DNA of 64,000 nucleotides from Oscillospiraceae bacterium (lineage in GTDB: Bacteria > Bacillota > Clostridia > Oscillospirales > Oscillospiraceae). The DNA is taken from positions 2,294,001 to 2,358,000 of the forward strand of contig AP025582.1 in the NCBI GenBank assembly GCA_022846075.1, given 5' to 3'. The translations under genes were made by a program, and so were the position numbers. Below, piece after piece: positions 10,601-20,300 of this stretch (positions are counted from its first letter, which is position 1; the number at the start of each line of letters is the position of its first letter). The notes beneath the pieces are model-generated. The model was not told the DNA's origin. It worked only from the letters and a program-made list of their open reading frames with translations, and did not search any database.

Positions 10601-13600
10601 GGGGTGATCTCCAGGGTAGTGCTGGCGTCCACCGGCAGGTTGGTGACCAATATCTGGGCCACCGCACCGGCGGAACCGCCCACGCTGGGGGTCAGCTTGG
10701 CGATGCCCGCGGCCGCGCTGTGTACCGTGAAGGCGTAGAGGTCCCCCGCCTTCGGGGCCACGGTCACGTTGGCGGTGGAGGCGGCCACGGCGGACAGGGT
10801 GCTGGGCACCTTTTCCGGCGCGCCGCTGCCGCTGTTCACTACCACCACGTCCAGATCGTCGCCCAGGGCCAGTGTCTCATAGTCCAGGGCGGTCAGGGCG
10901 GTGTCCCCGGCCCGCGCCAGATAGATGCCGCCCACCACCGGGCCCACGGAGGGCGCGTCGATGGTGATGGTCATGGTGTGGGAGATCTGGGGATGGGCGG
11001 TCAGGGCCACCTTGACCACAGCCGAGCCGTAGACCCCGGTCTGGAAGGTCACGCTGCCCTGGGCGTCCACGCCGCCGGTCAGGATGCCGTCGGTGTTGTC
11101 CGCCACGCTCCAGGTATAGTTGGTGCGGACCGGGGAGGTGATCTCTCCGGACACGTCCCAGGCTTTGAAGTCCAGCCGGGCGGTCCGGCCGCTCCAGGCG
11201 CTTGGGACGGTGACCTCATTGGCCGGGCCGGCGGAGCTTTCCGTGGCGCCGCCGCTGGTGATGCCGGTGAGGCGCACGTCCCCCGCCAGCAGGGGCAGGT
11301 CGATGGTGTTGACCACGCTGCCCGGCTGGTAGGCGGCCACGTTGCTGCGCGTGGCGGTGAGGACCGCCTCGCCGGACAGGCCCCGGTAGCCGCCGGGGAC
11401 GTTGTAGGTCACGGTCACGTTGGCGCCCGCGGGAACGGCGGCCTGCATAGTTTCGCCGGGGTTGGTCCCCACGGCCAGGGTGGTGCCGGAATAACTCAGA
11501 GTGGCGGAGCCGCCGTAAACGGTGGCGGTGCTGCCGCTCACGTGGGGCTCCAGCTTGACGATGGCCTGTCTGACCATCTGGATCGTGTAGTCGATCAGGG
11601 CCGCCGCGCCGGGCTTCAGCTTGAAGTGGAAGGCCCCGTCCACCACCTCCGCCACTTCCAGCGGAGAGGAGGCGGGCTGGGCGGCGCCCAGGATGACGGC
11701 GGTGGTGGTGCCGGTGATGTCGGTGACGTTGATGGAGTCGAACTGGCCCACGTAGCCGTTGGCCGCGGTCTCGTCCAGCCAGACATAGTAGTCTGTATTG
11801 TCCTGGAGCCCGCTGCTGGGGGTGGGGCCGATGACCACGCCGCCGCCCACGGACTGGGCGGAGTCGGCGGCGACGCCGTTGGTGGTGCCGATGTGGACGG
11901 TCTGGCCACGCACACCCTCGGCGGCGTCCATGACCCCGTTGCCGTTGATGTCCCGCCACACCTTGCCGTTGAGGCCCAGGGCGGTCAGCTTGGGCAGGGT
12001 GACGGTCTGGACATCCTTCAGATAGCCCAGCTCGGGGTCCGCGTCATAGGGGGCGTAGCCCGGGACGTGGAGGCGCAGGGTGATGTCGGTCTTGGCCCCG
12101 TCGAAGCCGTCGCTGGAGTCCACGTCGGCGTAGACCGGCTTGCCCTCCAGAGCCACCGGGGGGATGACGGAGCGCCCCGCCGCGTCCACTTCCAGGGTGC
12201 CGATGTCCAGCTTCCAGGTCTGGATGCCGCCGGGGTCGGTGGAATCCAGGACCCAGTGGGCACCGGAGGCGGTGGTCATGGAGGCGTCGGGCTCCAGATA
12301 TTGGCTGTCCAGCTCCAGGGTCAGATAGGCCCCGGGGAAGGCCGTCTGGGTGTCGTTGGCGTAGAGGGCGTCCATGGTGACCTGGTTGTCGTAGGCCACG
12401 TTGGCGGCGTTGGCCGTCAGGTCGGTGGCCGCCATGTTCACCTGGAGATAGGGCCGGCCCGTGTAGGCCTGGCCCACCACGCCCTGGCCGTAGTCAAAGC
12501 CGTAGAAGCGGGTCTCACCGGGCAGGATCAGCTTGGGGTCGTGGCGGACCTGGAAGCCGCTGTCCACGCTGGTGTAGTCGCCCCGGCTGGTGTGGCCGTA
12601 TTGCCCCGCCGGGTTGGAGTAGGAGGACATGCCCCAGTAATCCGCTTTTTCAAATCGCTCACCGGGGTAATAGATGTCGCTGCCGATCTGGGGATAGATG
12701 GTGGAGACGAAATTCGTGTAGGGATCTTTCCCGTAGAGATAGTTGGGAATGGCCTCGTCATAGGCCGTGCTGGCGGGGTCGCTGAGCACACGGGAGCCAT
12801 AGGCGGCCTTGTTGAAGGTCATGGCGTTCGTGGCGTTGGCCGGCCCGTAGTTCATGGGGAACTGGGGGGCCACGTCCCCCGTGCTGAACTCCTTGATGCC
12901 CTGGCCCTGGAAGGTGGCGGCGTCGGAGGTGCCCGACCACAGGTCCACGCCCCAGGCCAGGCCGTAGACCTGGGCGGTGTCGGCGCTTTTGTTGGTGGCC
13001 GCGATGGTCATGCGCACCATGTCCACCGTGCCCGTCACCGTGTTCAGCGTCAGGTAGACCCGGGCCTCCAGCTCCAGATTGGCGTTGCCCCTGGCCGGGC
13101 CGATCACGCCCCAGACGTCCGGCTTGCCGTCGGGCAGCGGATCACCGGTGCTGTTGTTGATCCGGTCCTCGGTGTAGGCGCTAGTGACGCTGGCGAAAAT
13201 CGGGTTGTTGGAATTGGCTCCGGTGGCGTTTTCGAGTGTGTTGTACCTGGTATAGCTTCCGCTGGCCGTTACAGACAGCTTGGGCGTTTTCCAGTGGGCC
13301 GGATCGCTGATATCCGCCCCGGCGTCGGCCACCTCGGCCGTGCCGGTGACGCTCAGCATCCGGTTAGAGGTGCTGAACTGGTATTTATAACCATTGCCAC
13401 TGTTCAATACCCCTACATCGGCCACGTTCCCGTTGATGAATTGGGTGTAGTAGCCGTCCTTGAGGAAAAATACCGGCTTACTGCTATAATTTGTTCTTAC
13501 AGGTGCGGTGTAGTTATAGATTCCGGAGGCGTCCGCGGTGGCTTCCGCCAGACCGCCGAAGTCCAGCACCGTCACCCCGTCACCGGGGGTGGTGTTCAGG

Positions 13601-14208
13601 GTCACGGTGCCCGTTACAGGCCGTAGGTTGCCCGATTCCCTTGCATATTGGCTCAGGTTCACCGAAGTTGTGGATGCCCCCACCTGGCCAAACCCCCACG
13701 TGGAAGCTCCCGCCTTGTAGGCCACGACGTAGTTGGTCTGCCCGTCGTAGTAGTCCACATTGAAGGTCACGGTGGAGGAGCCCGCCGCGCTGATCGCGGT
13801 GGCCCCGTTGCAGTAGACCGTGTAGCCGCCATCCGTGGGGATGCCGCTTACCGTCAGGCTCTTGCTGCTGGTGGGGACCGCCGGCAGCGGCAGCAGGTCC
13901 ACGCTGCGCATAGTGCTGACGGTGGCCTGCTGGTACATTCCGATGGAGCTCAGGGTCGCGGGGGACTGGAAGGTCAGCACGTCCGATCTCAAATCGATTT
14001 GGGTGTTGGCCGGGGTCACGGGGGTCTGGGGGACGCCGCTGTCGGCGTAGGGCTGCGGAACCGCCCGGGTCTGCGGGCTGCCGCCCGTGTCCCCCTCCGG
14101 GCCGGCGGCGAAGGCGGCAGGGACCATCCCCGCCACCAGGGCCGCCGCCAGGGTCAGCGACAGCAGTCTGCACCGGACGTGGACCCGCGTCTTATCGCAT
14201 ACGATCAT
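4627..14208 (-). CDS. Giant SLH-domain surface protein (3193 aa)
   Basis: Cell-wall-associated protein exported by Sec. The start at 14208 is chosen because AAGGAG lies 9 nt upstream, whereas the longer frame (14265) has no site. Residues 1-35 are a signal peptide ending AAFAA. A very long beta-rich Thr/Ser/Ala/Gly region follows, with Ig-like or cadherin-like character. From about residue 2645 there are two carboxypeptidase-regulatory-like repeats (ITGRVTDAATGAVIAGA; VSGQVTDAATHAAIPGA), then two InlB/Flg_new-type repeats (YNANGGTG...GWNTAANGSG; FETNGGSK...GWYSDKELK) separated by a Gly-rich linker. Three SLH domains fill about 2983-3140 (GYVDGTFKPDQAITRSEF, GYTDGTFRPLNPISRAEA), anchoring it to secondary wall polymer. 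Likely an adhesin or S-layer-associated fibre. It is the second of two giant genes in tandem. Confidence 0.92.
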   Translation of the reverse strand: MIVCDKTRVHVRCRLLSLTLAAALVAGMVPAAFAAGPEGDTGGSPQTRAVPQPYADSGVPQTPVTPANTQIDLRSDVLTFQSPATLSSIGMYQQATVSTMRSVDLLPLPAVPTSSKSLTVSGIPTDGGYTVYCNGATAISAAGSSTVTFNVDYYDGQTNYVVAYKAGASTWGFGQVGASTTSVNLSQYARESGNLRPVTGTVTLNTTPGDGVTVLDFGGLAEATADASGIYNYTAPVRTNYSSKPVFFLKDGYYTQFINGNVADVGVLNSGNGYKYQFSTSNRMLSVTGTAEVADAGADISDPAHWKTPKLSVTASGSYTRYNTLENATGANSNNPIFASVTSAYTEDRINNSTGDPLPDGKPDVWGVIGPARGNANLELEARVYLTLNTVTGTVDMVRMTIAATNKSADTAQVYGLAWGVDLWSGTSDAATFQGQGIKEFSTGDVAPQFPMNYGPANATNAMTFNKAAYGSRVLSDPASTAYDEAIPNYLYGKDPYTNFVSTIYPQIGSDIYYPGERFEKADYWGMSSYSNPAGQYGHTSRGDYTSVDSGFQVRHDPKLILPGETRFYGFDYGQGVVGQAYTGRPYLQVNMAATDLTANAANVAYDNQVTMDALYANDTQTAFPGAYLTLELDSQYLEPDASMTTASGAHWVLDSTDPGGIQTWKLDIGTLEVDAAGRSVIPPVALEGKPVYADVDSSDGFDGAKTDITLRLHVPGYAPYDADPELGYLKDVQTVTLPKLTALGLNGKVWRDINGNGVMDAAEGVRGQTVHIGTTNGVAADSAQSVGGGVVIGPTPSSGLQDNTDYYVWLDETAANGYVGQFDSINVTDITGTTTAVILGAAQPASSPLEVAEVVDGAFHFKLKPGAAALIDYTIQMVRQAIVKLEPHVSGSTATVYGGSATLSYSGTTLAVGTNPGETMQAAVPAGANVTVTYNVPGGYRGLSGEAVLTATRSNVAAYQPGSVVNTIDLPLLAGDVRLTGITSGGATESSAGPANEVTVPSAWSGRTARLDFKAWDVSGEITSPVRTNYTWSVADNTDGILTGGVDAQGSVTFQTGVYGSAVVKVALTAHPQISHTMTITIDAPSVGPVVGGIYLARAGDTALTALDYETLALGDDLDVVVVNSGSGAPEKVPSTLSAVAASTANVTVAPKAGDLYAFTVHSAAAGIAKLTPSVGGSAGAVAQILVTNLPVDASTTLEITPDPIRLEIGDTMTPTYVLHFGSYTAFDQIIPGAALNLSLDDPSVASFSAADPEAVEGVAMGTTTLNAALRADAAVAANAEVDVSPATSGGAQLMLRETTATGGFLSVTNGADTATYEIWLDTNNNGTIDPGDTQVPYASAVCTPDNGRVAQAAGTAAHEVTVTAVSGGVSGLTVAYTTGGTTYRAHVDLLVADNGAGGRLELSPAYSVMSGGETRVFTVKAVYANEAYDIPNSMFTMTTTGADLEISAANQRSVRAYPPNGMGSHQTRVNDLTATALIGTDTVNVLVLYNNAALNVTPSRMWLQSGGAAGAVTVSLDNPGLFTGDLRPYLTAASASATTANLTEGAAANTYTVTGSRAGATNLVFTLLGTSNSKQVKVYVVGANGIAFDPDTLNLPSGGSGSAQLRLKDDNGNLGAVIDPADGIVFDETAFPSATASKSVAGTQIQVTGANVVTAATGTLTASTPLLAGGGAGASASLAVTVTGTGSSLGAIEARPGVVELWPGETVNVAVYDTATNQALSMAQLHALTQQWASSGSAASASNEYGFAAAAGRDYLALTQKAGAAAGLETLTLALGGGNTTSVTIVNHTRDPHDTGYTRALVAAVDPVLLQKAASAADATKDVGVEVSLELRDITGAVIDTIPMIPSLVSGRYNTVPSYSGRVGAGDLSAVLAASPDADLALRGLNSGAAGYEVRYLPDNTVSGLATALVTDQDPATIVGFDLKPDLTLAVGEYGVLEGEIQFGTIAGGVPTVTARQTIPGADLYAAAPDLASDDTGVASVNRMGVVRGVSNGAAHAAGTFQGHMGSAGITVAPPNTTVYSLAADKPFYMTDVSAAGVLGTSRAHIYLDSSDSSGVTTRTELTAAQLTADYTITAMDTGILTADVQANAGGNLRLQPATAASEGLTTVTITSQADPTLTITVTVLVRNLASYSYDLWVRPVVFTVGSTAYLTDGDPSNDGENRMQPTAELRVTDLATSAVTYINVPSMWLDIKFEGYSGDTFTDPAGNDISATADRPTWDAFTGTVIGGDTVGYLNNTYIRLGSLSPANHNQGRKTIVYGNGAIDVTVRPVDPYNGAALLTDGDALMGGKKNTIPFVDDHHGSTGWNRPMMRVLTGLDGADAGSGAYHAVIWVDYWSFLVQDEELTPGSSGVEVCFLPLTAHYLNQTTLPDGSSQYYLSNNVGEFTNFHTDQILTYTVLILENGSMETVRMPKRDWTITSMTMTPHEVSILKGDTKKLEELGTFSSTVEIINESGAPDTVYPPLSDFLIASVDDPGKVNGFTSGDWATTPIHGAAEGSTSLWLEYANAANGADFRQEIVVYVRAAAPVGIVYEDDMGNLLTSLSVADGQTLTVTPKYQISDDATALHNIPYSDYQDTANFTMTTAGNITVTAINDGGVLKLRVTGIGSGSGSIYIRKMTHYTAPGPVLDVEATGMLGVDVTGTANSFDITGRVTDAATGAVIAGATVTSSNGGTATTNAAGEYTFTSVPNGSYTISAAASGYTGGSVTVTVAGGNTIANVALTPTGATPPVGTYTVSGQVTDAATHAAIPGAAVTLGGQSATTDAGGHYAFTGVSDGTYTLTASAAGYSTGTMSVTVNGAGTTADMALVSTGAALYTVTYNANGGTGTMTDPNSPYAAGATVTVLNNTFSRSNYTFTGWNTAANGSGTAYANGATFAISGSVILYAQWSYSGGSGGGGGGGGSSSGGSSTKYTLTFETNGGSKIDSVTKASGTTIQLGTYVPQRAGYSLLGWYSDKELKNKVTQVTLTKDMTVYAGWEAVIEVNRADHFAYMVGNDEGLFDPDGNITRASTAMMLYRLLTDTSTAKRTFSDIEEGAWYAEAVQVLAGKGIIKGYVDGTFKPDQAITRSEFTAMIARFSEVSGGDKTFSDVPVENWAYMYITSAAAKGWITGYTDGTFRPLNPISRAEAAVITNRMLERVADEDYIDDSEDVKAFPDLAKTYWAYYDVIEATNAHDFTKESGAEKWTALREK

Positions 14209-14241
14209 AGAATCAAACTCCTTTTCTCTCGCGGTTTCAGT

Positions 14242-14289
14242 GGGGCCGCTCTCCCGGAGGCCCATGGCAACGCCTCCGGGAGAGGCCCC
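14242..14289 (-). terminator. Hairpin between the two giant SLH genes
   Basis: Arms 14249-14261 and 14272-14284 pair over 13 bp, extended by an outer GGGGC/GCCCC stem (14242-14246 with 14285-14289) after a 2-nt bulge. It lies in the 108-bp spacer between the stop at 14317 and the start at 14208. There is no U-tract, so partial termination or mRNA processing is as likely as full termination. Confidence 0.5.
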
Positions 14290-14316
14290 TGATAGGGAGC
14301 GCGGGAATCCGTCAGG

Positions 14317-17300
14317 TCATTTGGCCAGGAACCGGGACAGGAGCACCGCGCACTCGGCACGGCTGATGTTGTTCTCCGGCCGGAAGGTGTTGTCCGTAAA
14401 GCCGGTCACAAGCCCCTCGGCGAAGCAGTTCTCCACCCCGGGCAGGGCCCAGGCGGCGATCTCCCCGGCGTCGTCGAAGGTCAACTCCACCCTTCCGGCG
14501 TTGGACAGCAGCCGGGCCAGGGTGACACACACCTCCTGGCGGCTCACACCGCGGGCGCCGTCGGCGGCGTAGCTGCCGGCGTTGAGGGTGCCCAGCATCA
14601 CGCCGCGGCCGTACACGGCGGCCCAGCTGTTCCTGGCCCAGTCGGGAACGGAGGACCAGTCGGCGAAGTGATCCGCGGCGGCGGAGCGCTCGGCGGCGGT
14701 GACGCCCTGCTCCCAGCCCATGCCCTTGGCGATGAAGGCCGCGAACTCGTCCCGGGTCAGCAGGCCGTCGGGATCGAAGAGGCCGCCGCCCTTGCCGCTG
14801 ATGACACCCTTGTTCACCAGGTCCATGATCTCCTCATAGGCCCAGTGGTCCTCGGGCACGTCGGTAAAGCCTGCGCCGGGGGTCACAGCGGCAGCCTTCA
14901 CCGTCAGGGTCGCGGCGGAGGAGGTGACACTGGTCTTGCTGTCCTTGACCACACAGCGGTACTGGACACCGTCCATCTCCTCCGTCACGGCGGAGATGAT
15001 ATAGCTGGCGGCGGTGGCGCCGGACACGTCGGCCCAGGCCCCGGAGCCGGTCTTGCTCTGCCACTGGTAGGTCAGGGTTCCGCTGCCGCCGGAGGCGGTC
15101 ACGGCAAAGCTGGCGGAAGCGCCGGATTCGACGCTCAGGCTGGCGGGCTGCTTGGAAATGGCGAGGGCGGTGCTGCTGGAGCCGCCGCCACCGCCACCAC
15201 CGCCGCCACCGCCGGTGCCGCCGGAGGCGTTCACGGTGAGAAGGGCCGCGTTGGAGGTGACCGTCCCGCCGCCGTCGGAGACCACGCAGCGGTACTGGTT
15301 GCCGCTCATGGCGGTGGTGGTGCCGGAGACGACGCAGCTGGCCCCGGTGGCGCCGGAAATGGCGGTCCAGGCGCCGCTGGCGGTCTTGCTCTCCCACTGG
15401 TAGGTGTACACGCCGCTGCCGCCGGCGGCGGCCACGGTAAAGGTGGCGCTGCCGCCCGCCGTCACGGTCTGGTTGGCGGGCTGGGCGGAAATGGACAGGG
15501 CGCTCACATGGAGGCTCGCCACACAGCTGTTCAGGGTGTCCGTGCCGTCCGTGACCGCGCAGTAGAACTGGGCGCCGTCGTCGGCGGCGGCCACGGCGGA
15601 GACGGTATAGCTGCCGCTGGTGGCCCCGGGAATGATATCCCAGCTGTTGGTGCCCGTGTTCCACCGGTACCACTGATAGCTCACGGCCGCGGGCGGCGGG
15701 GCGGTGGTGGACGCCGCCACGGTAAAGGCGGCGGAGCCGCCCACGGAGGCGGTCTGGTCAGCGGGCTGGGTGGTGATGCTCAGGGTGGTGGCGGGGGTGT
15801 TGATCAGCAGGGACGCCCCGCCGGAGGTGACGGCGGCCGCCGGGGCGGCGCTGTCCGTCACCACGCAGCGGTACTGGCCCGCGTCGGCAGGGCTGGCCGT
15901 AAAGCTGTAACTGGCGGCCGTGGCACCGGGGACCGCGGTCCAGGCACCGCCGCCCGCGGGCTGGAACTCCCACTGATAGGCATAGGGGGCCGTTCCGCCC
16001 GCCGCCGCCACGGTGAAGGCGACGGGATCACCGGCCAGGGCCGTGACGCCCACCGGCTGGGTGGTGATGGTCAAAACCGTGGGGACCGCCGTCACGGTGA
16101 GGGTGGCCCCGTTGGAGGTGGCGGTGGCACCGCTGGAGGAGACCACACAGCGGTACTGGCTGCCGTTGTCCGCCGCCGTGGCGGCGGGGGTGGTGTAGCT
16201 GGCGCCGTTGGCCCCGGCGATCACGTTCCAGGTGGCGCCGCTGTCGTTGGAGCGCTCCCACTGGTAGGTATAGGTCCCGTCGCCGCCGCCGGCCGCCACG
16301 GTGAACAGGGCGGAGGCGCCCTCGGCCACGGTCTGGCTGGCGGGCTGGGTCGTGATGGACACGGGGGCGGTCACGGAGCCGCCGGAGACGGAGACCGTCA
16401 CGGCGGCCGTCCCGCCGTCCGTGGCCGTGAAGGTGATCACGGCGGTGCCGTTGGAGACGGGGTAGACCTCGGTATCCATTCCCGTCTGGAGAAGGGTGAC
16501 GGCGGCACTGGAGGAGACCGCCGTATAGGCGCTCTGCTGGACGGCGCCGTCCTGCCACAGGGTGAGGGCCGCCGCCGGGTCCCCGGCGGTCATGCTCAGG
16601 CTGGTCACCGGGGTCACGCCCTCCCGCACCTCATAGGTGTGGACGGTGACGGCGGCGGTATCCAGGCGGGCAAAGAAGGTGACGGCGGCGCCGGAGACCG
16701 GGTCAACGGCCTGATAGACGCCGGTCAGCACGCCGGCGGGCGCCCCCGCGGGGGCGGCGGCGGTGTAGAGACCGTTGCTGCCCGAGGCGGTCAGGAAGGA
16801 ACCGGCGGTGCCGGTCACATAGGTCAGGGCGGCGGGCTGATATTCCACCGCGGCGGGCACGGTGCCCACGGCGGGGTAATCTAGCCGCCACTGCATATTG
16901 ACGCTGCCGCCCTCGCTGATCATATAGGGCGCGGCGGCGCTGCCGGCGGGGGTCAGGGTAACGGCGGGGGTGCGGTCGTGGAGGGTCGCCTGTACGACCT
17001 GCATCAGATCGCCGCCGTTGCGCAGCTCTACCGTAGCGGTGCCGGGGGCGTTGCCGGTCATCTTCATCACGCCGCCGCTGAGCAGTCCGGCGTCCAGGGC
17101 GCTGCCGGAGGTCTCGGTCACGGTGTAGCCGGAGATGAACCCGGGCAGGGGTTCCACCTGGGCGTAATAGAGGTCGGTATTCACGGTGGCCGCGTCCACG
17201 GTAAAGGTGATCGTCCGGGCCAGGCCGGTGCCCGGGTCGCCGGGGATGACCACCCCCGCCTTATTGTAGGTATACAGGGTGAAGGTATAGTTCCCCGGCA

Positions 17301-20300
17301 GGGTGGGGGTGAACACCAGCGTGGAGCTGGGGCCGTAAGTAAAGGTGCAGAAGGCCGGGTTGGCCGGGCTGCCCTCCACCCGCAGGTAGTGGGGGTTCGT
17401 CCCGCTGGGGGCGTACCCGCTCATGCCGGGCAGATAGGCCGCCGTCCCGTTCTCATAGGAGGTCAGGTCCTTGGGCGAGGGGTTCCCCTGCTCCCGGTAC
17501 TGGATCTTGTAGCTGACAGGGTCCCCCCCGTAGATGGGGCCCACCGTCAGGTTCTGGGCCACGATGTCCTCCACCAGGCCCTCCGAGACGGCCACCACCC
17601 GCACGCTGTCCTGCACGGGAGAGGGCACCTTCGCGGGATCGGTGGTGTAGTCGGCCAGGGGCAGGGGCAGATTGGCGGTGAAGCTCAGCGCCACCGGGGT
17701 GACCGCTTCGCTCAATACGGTCACCTCATACCCCAGCTTTCCGTTGGGGCCGATGGCCAGGGCGCCCACGCTCAGCTTCGCCGGATCGGCGGAGACCAGC
17801 GACAGGGAGGCCGCCCCCGTAAAGCCGTCGGGCAGGTAGTTGAGGCTCCGCTTCGCCCCCACCTCGCTGTCCTCAAAGTGGGTCTTGATGGGGGTGGCCG
17901 CCCCCTCGTCCATGTACCAGCGGGTATCCACCAGCACGGGATAGAGCCAGAAGGAGCGGTAGCCGCCGCCCACCGTCGGGGTATTGTCGAAGTTGTACTG
18001 GTCGTTGACGGCGTCATAGGACAGGGTGTTGCCGCCCACCAGGCGGACCGCCTCCAGCCTAGCGGCGTCGGGGTCGACCTTCAGCACCAGCTCGTCGCTG
18101 GAGCTGTCAAGGTCCTTCAGCGCGTAGGTCTGGTGAAAGCCGTTGGCGGTGTATTTGCTCTCAAATCTCAGCTCATAGGCGCTGCCCCGGTCCTTCTGGA
18201 GCTTGACCGAGTAGTGGCCGGGCATGATGGTGCCGTCAGAGGCGTTGAGATAGGTGGCGTCCAGCTCCGTGCCGCCGGCGGCGTCGGAGATGATGGAGAT
18301 ACGGGTGGTCAGCTCCTTGAGCTTCTGCACGATCTGGTCGGCCGTCATGGACCCGTTCCAGCCGGCCGCCGCGATGGGGGCGGTCATGAGCAGGTTGCCG
18401 TAGACCGAGGGCTGCCGCCCCAGCAGATAGGCCCGCAGGACGTCGTAGGCGTCCGCCCCCACGGCGGCGGCGATGTCGGCCGGGGTGGTGGTGGGGCCCA
18501 CGGTGGGATCATAGGTATCGCAGGTATCCTCCGGCATGAAGTACACGCCGTTTTTGAAGTAGTCGTCCAGGCCCGTGGTGTCGCCCAGGATGGCGTCCAG
18601 GTCCTTTCCGTCGGTGTACTTGACCTTGACGCGCAACTTCAGCTCCTCGCCCACATAGGCCTGGTCCACCAGGTGCACGCCGCCCCCCTGGGGGGTGATG
18701 CCGCCCACGTAATCGCCGGTGCCGCCGTGGTAGAGCTCCACCCGGACGGACTCCACCAGGGGCTCCACCACCCGGACGGGCACGGACAGGGTCATGGTGG
18801 TGCCGGTGACGGCGGTGGTAAAGCCGTGGTTTTTCCCGTTGACCGGCAGGATGGTGCCGGTGACGGTGTAGCGCATCCCGAAGGTGATGTCCGCGTTGGT
18901 CTCAGGCGCGTCGGCCATGGAGTTCTTGGCGCTGACCGCGTAGGGCGCGCTGCCGCTGCCCGAGTCCAGCTGGCCGGCGTCCACCGTCACGCCGGTGGGG
19001 ACCATATAGTCCTGCCAGTCGCCGGTGAGGGGGTCCTGGCTCATGATCTCCGTGTTGGTGAAGGTGAACACGGGCCAGACCTTGGCGGACAGGCCCCGGG
19101 GGATCTCCAGCACGGGGACGCCGCCGGAGGCGTTGGCCGGGTCATCCTTCCACACGGTGGTGGTATCGATGCTCCCGTACACGCCCGTTCCGGCCCCGTC
19201 CGGGGTCTCATAGTAATAGGTCATGCCGTTGATGCGGGAATTGCCCAGGGTGACGGGCAGGGCGGCGTTCTTGCCGCCGCCGCTGACGGTGACCGTGGCG
19301 GCGCTGCCCGCCTTCGCGTCGTTGACGCCGCCCCGGTCGGTGGCGGTCACGCTCAGGATATAGCCCGACCCGGTCACGGTGCTGAGCAGGCTCCCGTCGC
19401 TCCCAGCGGGGGCGAGGGCGCTCACGTCGCTCACCAGCTCCAAATCGTCGTTGCTGTACACCGCGCCCACCTTGAACCGCTCGGTGGTGCCGATGTCCAC
19501 GGTGGCGGCGGTCAGCTCCGTGCCGCCGGAGGCCAGCCAGGCGGTCCGCTTCACGGTCCCGACGATGGCAGCGTCCCCCGGAAGGAACACGTATTCCTTC
19601 AGCGTGCGGCCGGCCACGTCGATGGCAAGGCCGATGGCCCGGGTGGCCGAGCCGTCGTTGACGCTGGCCACCGCCTGGGCGCCGGTGACGCCGCCGCTGC
19701 CGCTGTCCGCCGTCACCTCCAGGGCCCGGGTGCCTTTCCAGTTCAGCCGGACCCCGGCGTGGAGCTTGTCGCTGGCCACAAAGTCATCCACCAAGGGTGC
19801 GGAGGGGAAAGTGCTCCCGGGATTGTCGAAGTCATACCAGTGGGACAGGGGCCCTCCGGCCACCAGATACACCCGGCCGCTGGAGGGATATTTCGCCGCC
19901 AGCACGAACACGGCCGTGGTGTTCTCCTCCATGAGGGCGGGGCCCGCTGCGGCGTCCCTGTCGTAATCCGCGCCGTCCCAGGTGTACCGGGAGACCAGCG
20001 TGCCCACGGCGCCGTCGTTGATATCGGCCTCCAGGTCGGAACCGGCGTAGGCGCCGTCCACCTGGTAGACCAGATATTCCTCGGCCTGGGCCTGGACGTT
20101 GGCCACGCTGAAGGTCAGCGGCGCGGCCGCGCCGGTCACGTTCACCGTGACGGTATGGGTGGCGCCGTGCTCGGCGGGCACCAGGGAGGTGACCGTCAGC
20201 GCGGCTTCGCCATTTGCCGTCCTCACCCGCTCCACCCGGAAGTTGGCGCTGGAGCAGGAGGCGGTGATCAGGGTCAGGTACTCGGCGCCCAGGGGCGTGT

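Noticed and set aside
9691-13626. 1311-aa + strand frame
   Set aside because: Same cause: antisense of the SLH gene, biased HGGV-rich composition, while the minus frame has signal peptide and SLH domains.
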